From NCBI GenBank assembly GCA_025055765.1, contig JANWWS010000007.1, positions 82,579-146,578 on the forward strand: a stretch of DNA of 64,000 bases, read 5' to 3'. The notes under the pieces were generated by a model. That model made no database searches, was not told the DNA's origin, and saw nothing but the letters and a program-made list of their open reading frames with translations. Below are positions 1 through 9,226 of the stretch, piece by piece (within the stretch, counting starts at the first letter, position 1; each line of letters begins with the position of its first letter). This stretch comes from Leptospiraceae bacterium (GTDB lineage: Bacteria; Spirochaetota; Leptospiria; Turneriellales; Turneriellaceae). A program made the position numbers and the translations under genes.

Positions 1-1100
<1,100 letters not shown>

Positions 1101-1183
1101 TTATTTAAATCATTTACAAAGCCAGATAAGCTGTAAAGAGCAAAAGTTCTTGCCAAATGATGACAAAGATGTCAAGAGGCTCT

Positions 1184-2026
1184 ATGTTCGTTTGGGAAAA
1201 GGGAGTTTCACGCAGGGAATTTCTACAAAGTTGCCTTGGGGCTCTAGGAGCAGCTGGTTTTAGCTCTCTCGTTTTTGTGCGATGCACCACGACCCCCACC
1301 GGAAAGAAGGCCTTCATACTGATATCCGAAGAAGAGGAGACAAAGCTGGGAGAAAGTGCCTTTACCGAGATTATGGCCCAAGAGAAACCAAGCAAAAATA
1401 AGAGGCAGGCCGATCTCTTACGCAAAGTTGGCCAACGTATCGCTGCCGTTTCCCACCGCCCGGACCATCGCTGGCAATTTGAACTCATCGCCTCGGAGCA
1501 AGTTAACGCTTTTGCCCTACCCGGTGGCAAGGTAGCTTTTTACGAAGGTATCATGCCTTTTTGCCAAAACGAAGCAGGGATTGCCTGCGTAATGGGACAT
1601 GAGGTGGGCCATGTAGCCGCTCGCCACGGAGCCCAGCGTATCTCCCAGCAGCTTGCGGTGCAGGGGGCTCTTACTGCCGTAGACTTATCCGTCACAAGAA
1701 ATAGCAAGAACCGTAATGTAATTTTAGGAGCGTTGGGAGTTGGGGCAACCCTCGGTGTGCTTTTACCATACAGCCGAGAACACGAATACGAAGCCGATAA
1801 ACTAGGTCTCATGTATATGGCAAAAGCGGGGTATGATCCCGAAGAAGCTGTACTCTTTTGGGAGCGGTTTGCCGAGCTTAGCAAAGGCCAGCCAAAGGTC
1901 CCTGAATTTCTCTCCACGCATCCTATGTCCGAAAATAGAGTTCGGGAGATGCGCAAGAATCTCCCCGAAGCTAAGCGGCTTTACGATGCCGCCCCTGTAA
2001 AATACGGCAAGGGAGAAACCGGTTAA
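1184..2026 (+). CDS. M48 family metalloprotease, Tat-type lipoprotein
   Basis: Predicted zinc endopeptidase of the M48 family (LoiP/YcaL/BepA-like), acting at the envelope on misfolded outer-membrane or periplasmic proteins by family analogy. The zinc site HEVGH lies near residue 140 and the third ligand is in the EHEYEAD segment near 199. The N-terminus carries a twin-arginine-like motif SRREFL, a hydrophobic stretch and a Cys (FVRC) at about residue 34 that fits a loose spirochaetal lipobox. I chose the ATG at 1184 because AAGAGG sits 4 bases upstream; ATGs at 1157 and 1169 lack this. About 280 residues. It ends directly against the stop codon of hydA on the other strand, with no spacer. 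Confidence 0.88.
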   Translation: MFVWEKGVSRREFLQSCLGALGAAGFSSLVFVRCTTTPTGKKAFILISEEEETKLGESAFTEIMAQEKPSKNKRQADLLRKVGQRIAAVSHRPDHRWQFELIASEQVNAFALPGGKVAFYEGIMPFCQNEAGIACVMGHEVGHVAARHGAQRISQQLAVQGALTAVDLSVTRNSKNRNVILGALGVGATLGVLLPYSREHEYEADKLGLMYMAKAGYDPEEAVLFWERFAELSKGQPKVPEFLSTHPMSENRVREMRKNLPEAKRLYDAAPVKYGKGETG

Positions 2027-3784
2027 TTACCTTCGGTATATTGGTCTGGCATGATAGGTAGTGTGCAGTAATTGGTGGGCTTTTTCGGAAAGCGGCTTTT
2101 CTAAAAAAGAGCGGTAAAGTTCTTGTACCTCCTCATTTTCGTGGGAGCAGCGAACTTTTTGACTGCGGTCATCTTGGTAGAGCCCCTCTATGCGCTTCTT
2201 GCGCACTTCATTGGTAATACCGTATGGCTGCCCACCCCCACCAATACAGCCACCTGGACATGCCATCACTTCGATAAAATGGTATAAGATCTCACCTCTG
2301 GCTTTGGCTTCACGAACTCTCTCTAAAACATCGCTTACATGGCCTAAACCATGGGCGACAGCTACCCTTATTTCTTTACCGTTAAAGTTCAAGCTTGCTT
2401 CTTTCACCCCCTTTAATCCGCGGATTTCTGCAAATTCAAGGCGAGGCATTTTGCTACCGGTAAGAAAAAACTGAGCCGTGCGCAAGGCAGCTTCCATAAC
2501 CCCCCCTGTATAGCCAAAGGCTGTTCCTGCACCCGAGTATTCGCCTAAAATAGAATCCGCCTTTTCCGGAGGTAGTTTTGCAAAATCAATACCCGACTGC
2601 CTAATCATGCGGGCTAATTCCCTTGTTGTGAGAGCAATATCAACATCTTTATAGCCCGAAGCGTACATTTCATGGCTACGTGTTAATTCATATTTTTTTG
2701 CTGTGCATGGCATAATTGAGATCACCTTAATACGGGAAGGGTCAATGTTTTTCTTAGCGCTGTAGTAAGTTTTCGCAAGAACACCTAGGATTTGCTGGGG
2801 GGACTTTGTAGAGGAAAAATGAGGGATGAAATCCGGATACATTTTTTCCATAAAATCAACCCAAGAAGGGCAGCATGAGGTAATGAGGGGCAGTATTCCC
2901 TTGTCATGCACAAATCGCTCCACAAACTCACTGGCCTCCTCCATAATCGTAACATCTGCCGCAAAGTTCGTGTCAAAAATAGCGTCAAATCCTAGCCGCC
3001 TCAATACCGCATATATTTGACCAGTAAGATTTGTCCCAGGCGGAAAACCAAATTCCTCCCCCACGGTAACCCTTACAGAAGGAGCAATTTGGACTACCAC
3101 ATGATAATCGGGATTATGGAGGAGTTGCCAAACCTCGGCCGTTTCGTCGAGTTCAATAATAGCACCTGTTGGACAATGAGCGGAACACTGGCCACAGCGC
3201 ACACAGGGAGCTTCGGCAAGTTCAATATCTCCCGCCGGAGCCATACGGGTGTTCATCCCTCGATTTAAGAAAGAAAGGGCCCATACCCCCTGCATTTCTT
3301 GGCAGACATAGACACAGCGGCCACATTTAATACATTTATCAAATTCAAAGATAAGTGACCCTGTAGATCTATCCACGGGCAAATTAGGCAAAAAAGGAGC
3401 AAAAGCGGACTCCCGTATAGCAAAATCAGAGGCTAGCTGTTGCAACTCACAGGATTGGTTGCGCCCACAGGTAAGGCAGCTATTTGGATGGGTTGAAAGA
3501 ATTAGCTCCAATACAGTTTTTCTCACATTCACAATTTCCTCATCGTGAGTTATAATTTCCATACCCTCCTCAACAGGTGTGGTACAAGCTCGCGGTAGAC
3601 TTGCCATGCCCTTAACACGCACAATACAAATACCGCAGGCGCCTGTTGCTACAAGATCGGGATGCTTACATAAAGTTGGGATTTTGAGGTAAATTTGTTG
3701 GGCAGCCTCTAGAATGGTGCTACCCTCAACAACTTCGCAGGGTATGCCATTTATGGTACAGTGGATATATTTTTCTTGGCCCAT
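2027..3784 (-). CDS. hydA: [FeFe]-hydrogenase catalytic subunit (HydA/HndD type)
   Basis: Catalytic subunit of a cytoplasmic NADH-linked [FeFe]-hydrogenase (H2 evolution or uptake). All three H-cluster signatures are intact: TSCCPSW near residue 304, MPCTAKKYE near 358 and MACPGGCIGGGGQP near 511. The N-terminus has the plant-type [2Fe-2S] pattern (C-x10-CGIC ... RAC), a His-Cys cluster motif HPNSCLTCGRNQSC and two [4Fe-4S] motifs (CIKCGRC..C and CVRCGQCSAHC). At 585 residues it has the normal group A modular length. It is the last gene of hydC-hydB-hydA and overlaps the end of hydB by 34 bases, so translation is probably coupled. No maturation genes (hydE, hydF, hydG) occur in the window. 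Confidence 0.95.
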   Translation of the reverse strand: MGQEKYIHCTINGIPCEVVEGSTILEAAQQIYLKIPTLCKHPDLVATGACGICIVRVKGMASLPRACTTPVEEGMEIITHDEEIVNVRKTVLELILSTHPNSCLTCGRNQSCELQQLASDFAIRESAFAPFLPNLPVDRSTGSLIFEFDKCIKCGRCVYVCQEMQGVWALSFLNRGMNTRMAPAGDIELAEAPCVRCGQCSAHCPTGAIIELDETAEVWQLLHNPDYHVVVQIAPSVRVTVGEEFGFPPGTNLTGQIYAVLRRLGFDAIFDTNFAADVTIMEEASEFVERFVHDKGILPLITSCCPSWVDFMEKMYPDFIPHFSSTKSPQQILGVLAKTYYSAKKNIDPSRIKVISIMPCTAKKYELTRSHEMYASGYKDVDIALTTRELARMIRQSGIDFAKLPPEKADSILGEYSGAGTAFGYTGGVMEAALRTAQFFLTGSKMPRLEFAEIRGLKGVKEASLNFNGKEIRVAVAHGLGHVSDVLERVREAKARGEILYHFIEVMACPGGCIGGGGQPYGITNEVRKKRIEGLYQDDRSQKVRCSHENEEVQELYRSFLEKPLSEKAHQLLHTTYHARPIYRR

Positions 3785-5598
3785 AGCTTGTAATCCTCGG
3801 GAAAGAAATGCAAAGAAGAAAAGATAGGATTGCAGGCTGCCTTACCTAGCCCACACAGAGAGGCAAGTTTCATGGCATAAGCAATTCGCTTAATTTTCGC
3901 TATTTGCCTTTCCGCATCTGCCCCGGCCAAAAGCTCTTGGTATAAATGGCGCAACTGAAAACCACCAATGCGGCAAGGCGCACACTTGCCGCAAGACTCA
4001 TCTACATTAAAGTTTAAATAAAAAAGCATAAACTCAGCCAAATTTACACTCTCATCAAGTACAATGAGCCCACCTGAGCCAATAATGGAACCAATAGCTA
4101 GAAAATCTTCGTAAGTGAGGGGGATGTCTAAAAGAGACGCTGGTACAAATCCACCAGAAGGTCCCCCTGTCTGTACGGCTTTCAACTGTTTGCCTGCAGG
4201 AAGTCCCCCACATATATCATAGATTAGGATTTTTAAAGGCATACCCATGGGAACCTCCACAAGTTGAGTTTTGGCGATCTGGCCTGAAACAGCAAAGATT
4301 TTGGTACCTAAGGATTTGCCCTTGCCTATCGTAGAAAAATAATCCCCTCCCCTCAAAATAATTTCGGGTATGGTGGCCAGGGTTTCTACATTGTTGATGC
4401 AAGTAGGTTTGCCATAGAGCCCCCTTTGGCTTGGATATGGTGGACGCGGAACAGGAGAGCCTCTTTTGCCCTCGAGGGAAGCTATAAGGGCAGTCTCTTC
4501 TCCACAAACATAGGCGCCAGCACCAAGGCGCACCTTGACATCAAAGGAAAAACCGCTGCCTAAAATATTCTTGCCCAGAAAACCATACTGCCGTGCTTCT
4601 TCCACAGCTCGTCGTATCCTCTGTGTGGCAAGAGGGTATTCGGCACGGATGTAAAAATAGCCTTGTTCCGCCCCTATCGCATAACCAGCTAATATGAGGC
4701 CCTCTAAGACCCGATGAGGGTCACTTTCTAGCAGAGAGCGGTCCATAAAAGCACCGGGGTCTCCCTCATCGGCGTTGCATATAACATACTTTGGGAAATT
4801 TTTTTCCTGGCGGGTAAGCTTCCACTTAAGAGCAGTGGGGTAACCAGCTCCTCCCCGGCCCCTAAGACCACTTTTTTCAACTTCCGAGATCACCGCCTCC
4901 GGGCTAAGCTTTTTTAAAGAAGTCTGAAGGGCATCATAGCCCCCAAGCTGCAAAGCTTCCTCGATACTCTCTGCAGACATGCGGCCGCAGTTTTTACTTA
5001 CGAGGCGCAACTGTAGAGGCTCGGAAAATCTTTTGTGGATAGCCAAACCTTGACCCTGCGAGAGCAACCCAAAGAGCTCTGGCAATTCCTCTATGCTAAA
5101 GCCAGCATATACCTCGCTTTGGGGGAAAATCTCGATAGCAAAACCTCTATTATAAAAACCAAAGTCTAGGGCCCAGGCATATTGCCCTGGCGAAAAAAAG
5201 CGTGATAGAAGGGAGAGAACATAGGCTCGGTTTTTATCTTGCAAGGGAAGTGAAGTATCACTCACCAAAATGTGGGTGATAGCACCCCCCCTCTTCTTCA
5301 TAAAAGTTCTGCCCCCAAGGATACATCCGCCTGAGCGAAAAAACTCTTCACGGGGGAACAAACCATGCTGAAAAAAATCTTCGAGAAGATAAGCTATGTT
5401 ATGTGCATTAAGTTTGCCAAAAATAACCGCAGGGAGGTGTTCGGCTTCGACCTCAATTTGAGGATCGGCATAAGATAGCCCGTTGGTACCGACCTTTATG
5501 ATTTGCCAGGTTTTGCCCAGTTCTCTTTGCAGGGCTTCCCCCACGTAAGCTGCCCCAGCGGCTATGGCGTTTGAGTCAAAATTAAGCCTTATCTTCAC
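3751..5598 (-). CDS. hydB: NADH-binding hydrogenase subunit (NuoF/HydB-like), lacks terminal clusters
   Basis: Diaphorase subunit that passes electrons between NADH and HydA through FMN. Visible: the NADH/FMN fold with RGRGGAGYPT near residue 248, NADEGDPGAFMDR, GAGAYVCGEETALI, and a [4Fe-4S] site SCGKCAPCR near 537 with its fourth Cys in SLCGLGKAAC near 585. The N-terminal domain aligns in style with FdsB/HoxF (DSNAIAAGAAYVGEAL) but carries no [2Fe-2S] cysteines, and the protein stops about 30 residues after the NuoF core, so the C-terminal 2[4Fe-4S] ferredoxin module of bifurcating HydB is absent. 615 residues. It overlaps hydC by 17 bases and hydA by 34. It could equally be named HndC-like. 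Confidence 0.92.
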   Translation of the reverse strand: MKIRLNFDSNAIAAGAAYVGEALQRELGKTWQIIKVGTNGLSYADPQIEVEAEHLPAVIFGKLNAHNIAYLLEDFFQHGLFPREEFFRSGGCILGGRTFMKKRGGAITHILVSDTSLPLQDKNRAYVLSLLSRFFSPGQYAWALDFGFYNRGFAIEIFPQSEVYAGFSIEELPELFGLLSQGQGLAIHKRFSEPLQLRLVSKNCGRMSAESIEEALQLGGYDALQTSLKKLSPEAVISEVEKSGLRGRGGAGYPTALKWKLTRQEKNFPKYVICNADEGDPGAFMDRSLLESDPHRVLEGLILAGYAIGAEQGYFYIRAEYPLATQRIRRAVEEARQYGFLGKNILGSGFSFDVKVRLGAGAYVCGEETALIASLEGKRGSPVPRPPYPSQRGLYGKPTCINNVETLATIPEIILRGGDYFSTIGKGKSLGTKIFAVSGQIAKTQLVEVPMGMPLKILIYDICGGLPAGKQLKAVQTGGPSGGFVPASLLDIPLTYEDFLAIGSIIGSGGLIVLDESVNLAEFMLFYLNFNVDESCGKCAPCRIGGFQLRHLYQELLAGADAERQIAKIKRIAYAMKLASLCGLGKAACNPIFSSLHFFPEDYKLWAKKNISTVP

Positions 5599-6076
5599 AG
5601 CTGATAACCTTCTCTAATTCTTGCTGAAAAATCTCTGCATTTAAATAAGGGTGTAATTGCCCATCGATATAGGCGAGGGGGGCCAGAGCGCAACAACCAA
5701 TGCAACGTACTTCTTCTATAGACACCTCTCTTTGTTTTTCTTCGGGTAGATTAGTTTTGAACTCGTGCGCCATTTGTAGCAATTTCTCGCTTTGGAAAAG
5801 CCAACAGGTAGTACCGTTGCAGACAGTAATGAGATGCCTCCCTGGTGGCTTTGTGCGAAAATAATGGTAAAAGGTAATAACTTCGTATATTCGAGCCATA
5901 GGGATACGAAAGCGCTCTGCTAAAAAAGCTGCCACCTCCCGCGGGATATAACCAAAATGGTTCTCTACCGCATGAAGAGCCAAAATTAGGTTGTCGTTTT
6001 CCACCTGAAGTCCATCCACAAATTTTTTCATTTCGGGATGGCTTACAGCGGCTGGATTTAAATATATACGTTGCAT
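5582..6076 (-). CDS. hydC: NuoE-like [2Fe-2S] hydrogenase subunit
   Basis: Thioredoxin-like [2Fe-2S] electron-transfer subunit of the HydABC hydrogenase, homologous to NuoE/HoxE/HndA. The four cluster ligands are visible as CNGTTC near residue 87 and CIGCC near 127; the HFGYIP and EVITFYHYF stretches are typical of the family. 164 residues from the ATG at 6076, preceded by AAGGTG at a good distance; a TTG-started 10-residue extension is possible but less likely. It is the first gene of the leftward hydC-hydB-hydA operon and overlaps hydB by 17 bases. I did not find a convincing promoter in the 121 bases between it and the divergent PilZ gene. Confidence 0.92.
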   Translation of the reverse strand: MQRIYLNPAAVSHPEMKKFVDGLQVENDNLILALHAVENHFGYIPREVAAFLAERFRIPMARIYEVITFYHYFRTKPPGRHLITVCNGTTCWLFQSEKLLQMAHEFKTNLPEEKQREVSIEEVRCIGCCALAPLAYIDGQLHPYLNAEIFQQELEKVISCEDKA

Positions 6077-6197
6077 CAAAAAGCACCTTTTTCTTGACCG
6101 CAACAAAAGAACAAAGCTATTTTATACGTAAACTCAAAATTTAGCATTTTGAAGTTTACATATATGAGCTGTCGAAAATCATCTCACAGGGATCCCA

Positions 6198-7424
6198 ATG
6201 AGCCTTAAAGGCAGCGACACACCTTATGAGGAGAGCAATTATTACAGCATATTAAATCTATTTTATTTTGTGAAAGCCAAATTTCTTCCTGTATTTCTTG
6301 ACTATGCAGGTTTTCGCTACAAAGGTTTTGTTGAAGAAATCCAAAATGACTTTATTCGGGTTATCATTGAGGACTTTCAAGAAACCCCCGAAAGGCGGGC
6401 TGTACTTAGCTTTGAAGCTTTAAACCGCTACTATCAGGCATCTCTTCTGATTTTACGCAGCAATGAGCAAGGTGTTTTCTTACCTTTTCCGGAAAAGATA
6501 TACTACTATGCTAGGCGCCGCCATGTGAGGCTACGCTTTGACGATCTTTTCATGCGATTTATTATACTTTATTCCCCCATTTTGCAAAACCGAGCTGAAG
6601 AGAAGTACATGGAAGCGCGCTACAGTGAATTTCTCTCAGAGGTTCTTCAAGATGAACCTTCCCTGAAGGTTGTCTATCAAATGTTTGTGCGTGAAATCCA
6701 AAAAATATCTCGTAACTTTGAAATAAAAATATTACAGGGCCGAGAAGAAAAAGAACTCTCCCTTTTTGAGAGGTTACTTTTAAAAACAGGCAAAACGATT
6801 TTTATTGAGGATGTCGCCCGCTTGGGATCTTATATTGACAAAATCCCTTCAAATAGAGTTATCAACCTCCATTCTTACTATGAGGAACTTGTATCCCAAA
6901 TGGGCGAATACAGGGCCATCTTGCAGATGGAGAAAATAAAAAAAGAAGATCTTCAGGAGTTCTTAGTCTCATATATGATGGTTCCCTTTACTCTTTTTGA
7001 CAATATCTTAGGTTATGTTCGGCTAGAAACAAATCAATTTGATAAATACTTTTTAGCGCTTAGCCAGGCGGAAGAGCTTAGCATGGTAGCCGATCTATTC
7101 TCCTATGGTATCACGAAAATCCGCATTAGGCGCTCCCATTTTGATGTTAGCTCTGTGCAAACCAGGGTGGTCAACATCTCACTTAGTGGACTACTTATGG
7201 AATTTTCGGACGCAGTACTCTATCGTTACCTACAGAAGAACCGGCGCATTAAGATGCTTATCCCCCTTGAGGACAGGGAACTCGAAATTAGCGGTGAGAT
7301 TGTTCGCTACTTTGAAAAAGATAACCTCTACTACGCAGGGGTTCTTTTTTTTAAAAGTAGGCCGGATGACCTATACCACCTAGAACGCTATATTTATGAA
7401 AACCTACACTACCAGTTTTACTAG
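6198..7424 (+). CDS. DUF1577-type protein with C-terminal PilZ domain
   Basis: Predicted cytoplasmic c-di-GMP-responsive protein of 408 residues, with the layout of long Leptospira DUF1577 proteins. It resembles the 376-residue protein at 33081-34211: both have an N-terminal beta-rich region, an RxxxR motif (here RRHVR near residue 106), a middle region of about 200 residues that may be GAF-like, and a C-terminal PilZ-like region with NISLSG near 326. In ordinary PilZ domains the RxxxR and [D/N]xSxxG motifs lie about 30 residues apart, so the split is unusual. Cyclic di-GMP binding is inferred, not shown. It converges on dtd with a 4-base overlap. The start ATG has only a weak ribosome site (GGGAT). 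Confidence 0.7.
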   Translation: MSLKGSDTPYEESNYYSILNLFYFVKAKFLPVFLDYAGFRYKGFVEEIQNDFIRVIIEDFQETPERRAVLSFEALNRYYQASLLILRSNEQGVFLPFPEKIYYYARRRHVRLRFDDLFMRFIILYSPILQNRAEEKYMEARYSEFLSEVLQDEPSLKVVYQMFVREIQKISRNFEIKILQGREEKELSLFERLLLKTGKTIFIEDVARLGSYIDKIPSNRVINLHSYYEELVSQMGEYRAILQMEKIKKEDLQEFLVSYMMVPFTLFDNILGYVRLETNQFDKYFLALSQAEELSMVADLFSYGITKIRIRRSHFDVSSVQTRVVNISLSGLLMEFSDAVLYRYLQKNRRIKMLIPLEDRELEISGEIVRYFEKDNLYYAGVLFFKSRPDDLYHLERYIYENLHYQFY

Positions 7425-7864
7425 AACTCCCCAGAGCGTAGGACAAAGGTGACAGGACCGTCATTGGTCAGGTGCACTTGCATTTCTTCGCGAAAGACAC
7501 CACAACGCGTAGGTACAACACAAGCCAATTTTTGCCCAAAATAGTTGTAGAGTTTTTGAGCCTCCTCAATTCCTGCTGCTTTAGCAAAGGATGGCCGGTT
7601 TTGGCCCTTTAACTCACCCAAGAGGGTAAACTCGGAGACAAGCAAAACCTCTCCCTGCACCTCTCGTAAACTTAAATTCATCTTACCATGACTGTCTGAA
7701 AAAATTCTCAGTTTTAAAATTTTATCGCAAAATTTATCACACTCTTGTGCTGTATCACCAAGGGCAATACCTAGGAAAACAACGAGGCCATGGCCAATAG
7801 AGCTTATTTCCACACCTCGCACCTCAACTGAGGCTTTTTTAACGCGTTGAATAACCGCTACCAT
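7421..7864 (-). CDS. dtd: D-aminoacyl-tRNA deacylase
   Basis: Removes D-amino acids (and Gly from tRNA-Ala) wrongly attached to tRNA, in the cytoplasm as a homodimer. At 147 residues it has the standard length. The catalytic-region motif appears as SEFTLLG near residue 77 in place of the common SQFTL, followed by NRPSF, and the cross-subunit Gly-cisPro motif appears as NDGPVTF near 135. The ATG at 7864 is clear, but upstream lies only a tandem 8-base repeat (GCTAGTAA twice at 7881-7896) and no strong Shine-Dalgarno sequence. It stands alone and overlaps the convergent PilZ gene by 4 bases. Confidence 0.95.
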   Translation of the reverse strand: MVAVIQRVKKASVEVRGVEISSIGHGLVVFLGIALGDTAQECDKFCDKILKLRIFSDSHGKMNLSLREVQGEVLLVSEFTLLGELKGQNRPSFAKAAGIEEAQKLYNYFGQKLACVVPTRCGVFREEMQVHLTNDGPVTFVLRSGEF

Positions 7865-7930
7865 GGTTTTGCGGCACCAAGCTAGTAAGCTAGTAAATTG
7901 AAAAGTAAAAAGAGATCTAGGGAGGTAGCT

Positions 7931-8715
7931 ATGAAAAGATACATCATAAAGATCATCACTGTTATATCCTTTTCCTTAGCATACGCTTGCGCCACCATCC
8001 GGCAGGATGAGCGCGGTATTGTGCGCACATTTGGCCGCCTTGAAGATACGGTGCATTCTCAGGCTTAGTTTGGTACAACCCCTTTTTCTCGGATGTCGTT
8101 ACCATCCCCGTGCGCACCATAAATAAGGAGGTTCAATTAAGCCTTCCCTCAAAAGAAGGCACAACAATTCAGGCCGAGATCTCCATTCTCTACAGAGTCA
8201 GGGAAGACAAACTCCACGAGATCTTACAAAATGCCGGCGAAGATTACGAAGCCACCTTAATTTTAACTACCTTTCGCTCAGCTGCTGCCGATGTCTCCGC
8301 CCGGCATTTTGCAAAAGACATGCACAGCACCGAGAGAACTAATATTGGCAACGAAATTGCAGAGCTCATGAACCAGAGACTCTACCATCGTGGCTTTGAA
8401 ATCGAGGGGGTTATGCTTAAGAGCATTGTCCTACCACCAGGACTTGCGCGCTCTATAGAGGAAAAGCTTCAAGCAGAACAAGATGCCCAACGCATGCAAT
8501 TTGTGCTGCAAAGAGAGGAACTTGAGGCTAGGCGACGCATTGTCGAGGCAGAGGGCATTCGTGATTCACAAAAAATTATTTCTGCCGGCCTCATGCAAAA
8601 TGCCCTCCAATGGCGCTCCATAGAAGCTTTTCGAGAATTAGCAAACTCACCTAATACAAAAATTATTATAACCGACGGCCGCACCCCCATCTTCATTACC
8701 GATGATAAGAAATAG
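7931..8715 (+). pseudogene. SPFH/prohibitin-family lipoprotein gene with a -1 frameshift
   Basis: The gene starts with an ideal GGAGGT site and ATG at 7931 and encodes a signal peptide with lipobox LAYAC, then RQDERGIVRTFGRLEDTVHS. At about 8060 the frame breaks: the original frame ends at TAG 8066-8068, while the next frame continues as GLVWYNPFFSDVVTIPVRT and runs to 8715. Adding one base (a C in TCTC/AGG near 8059) would restore HSPGLVWYNPFF, the usual SPFH sequence, giving about 261 residues. The rest shows the SPFH core and a charged helical region rich in EAE repeats. It is either a true disrupted gene or a one-base sequence error; I cannot tell which. SPFH proteins scaffold membrane microdomains. 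Confidence 0.85.
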
Positions 8716-8754
8716 ACTTACTTGACATAAGCAAAGGGAAAAAGAAATTGCTTT

Positions 8755-9225
8755 ATGCTGCGTTGTACTCTGTTCATCTTGTGTTTTATACTTTCGTGCA
8801 GAACCCCTCCCCGACTTGAAATGGAAAATGCCCGGAAGGCTATAGATGAAGCTACCAAACTCAAGGCAGCACAATATGCCCCTAATAACTTTAACGAGGC
8901 AAGAGCAGAGTACAGCAAAGCAGAAAAACAAATGGAAGAAAAGGAATACGACAAGGCCCGCAAGCATGCCATAAAATCACGAGAAGAGGCTCAAAAGGCT
9001 TATCATGAAGCTCTGCAAGAATTTGCTAGAGAAACCGAAGAACTCACCCAAAAAGCAAAGGAGAAAGCTGATCTTGCTAATGCAGCTCATCTTTTTCCCG
9101 AAAACTATCGACAGGCCATGGCTCTCGAAAAAGAATTACAAGAAGATATAGAAAAATTAAAAAAACTTAGTGAAAAACTAAAAAAGCTTGAAGACGAAGA
9201 AAGAGCGCACAAAGCTAAGAAATAG
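8755..9225 (+). CDS. DUF4398-like coiled-coil lipoprotein
   Basis: Small envelope lipoprotein of 156 residues. The signal peptide ends at lipobox FILSC near residue 15, followed by an almost wholly helical, charged protein rich in Lys, Glu and Ala (for example KAAQYAPNNFNEARAEYSKA), typical of DUF4398 proteins that precede OmpA-family genes. The next gene, an OmpA-like protein, begins 1 base after its stop codon, so the two probably act together at the outer membrane or peptidoglycan. No catalytic residues are expected. The function is not known; family placement rests on the helical repeat style and the OmpA neighbour. Confidence 0.72.
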   Translation: MLRCTLFILCFILSCRTPPRLEMENARKAIDEATKLKAAQYAPNNFNEARAEYSKAEKQMEEKEYDKARKHAIKSREEAQKAYHEALQEFARETEELTQKAKEKADLANAAHLFPENYRQAMALEKELQEDIEKLKKLSEKLKKLEDEERAHKAKK

Positions 9226-9226
9226 T

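Noticed and set aside
1114..1530. Long antisense frames opposite the M48 gene and many others
   Set aside because: They are shadows of real genes on the other strand, have no ribosome site and give low-complexity or improbable proteins.
3751..6076. Electron-bifurcating HydABC annotation
   Set aside because: The subunit order fits, but HydB lacks the extra cluster domains, so I keep only NADH-linked hydrogenase.
7881..7896. Tandem GCTAGTAA repeat as a mobile-element target site
   Set aside because: Only two 8-base copies and no transposase or inverted repeats around.
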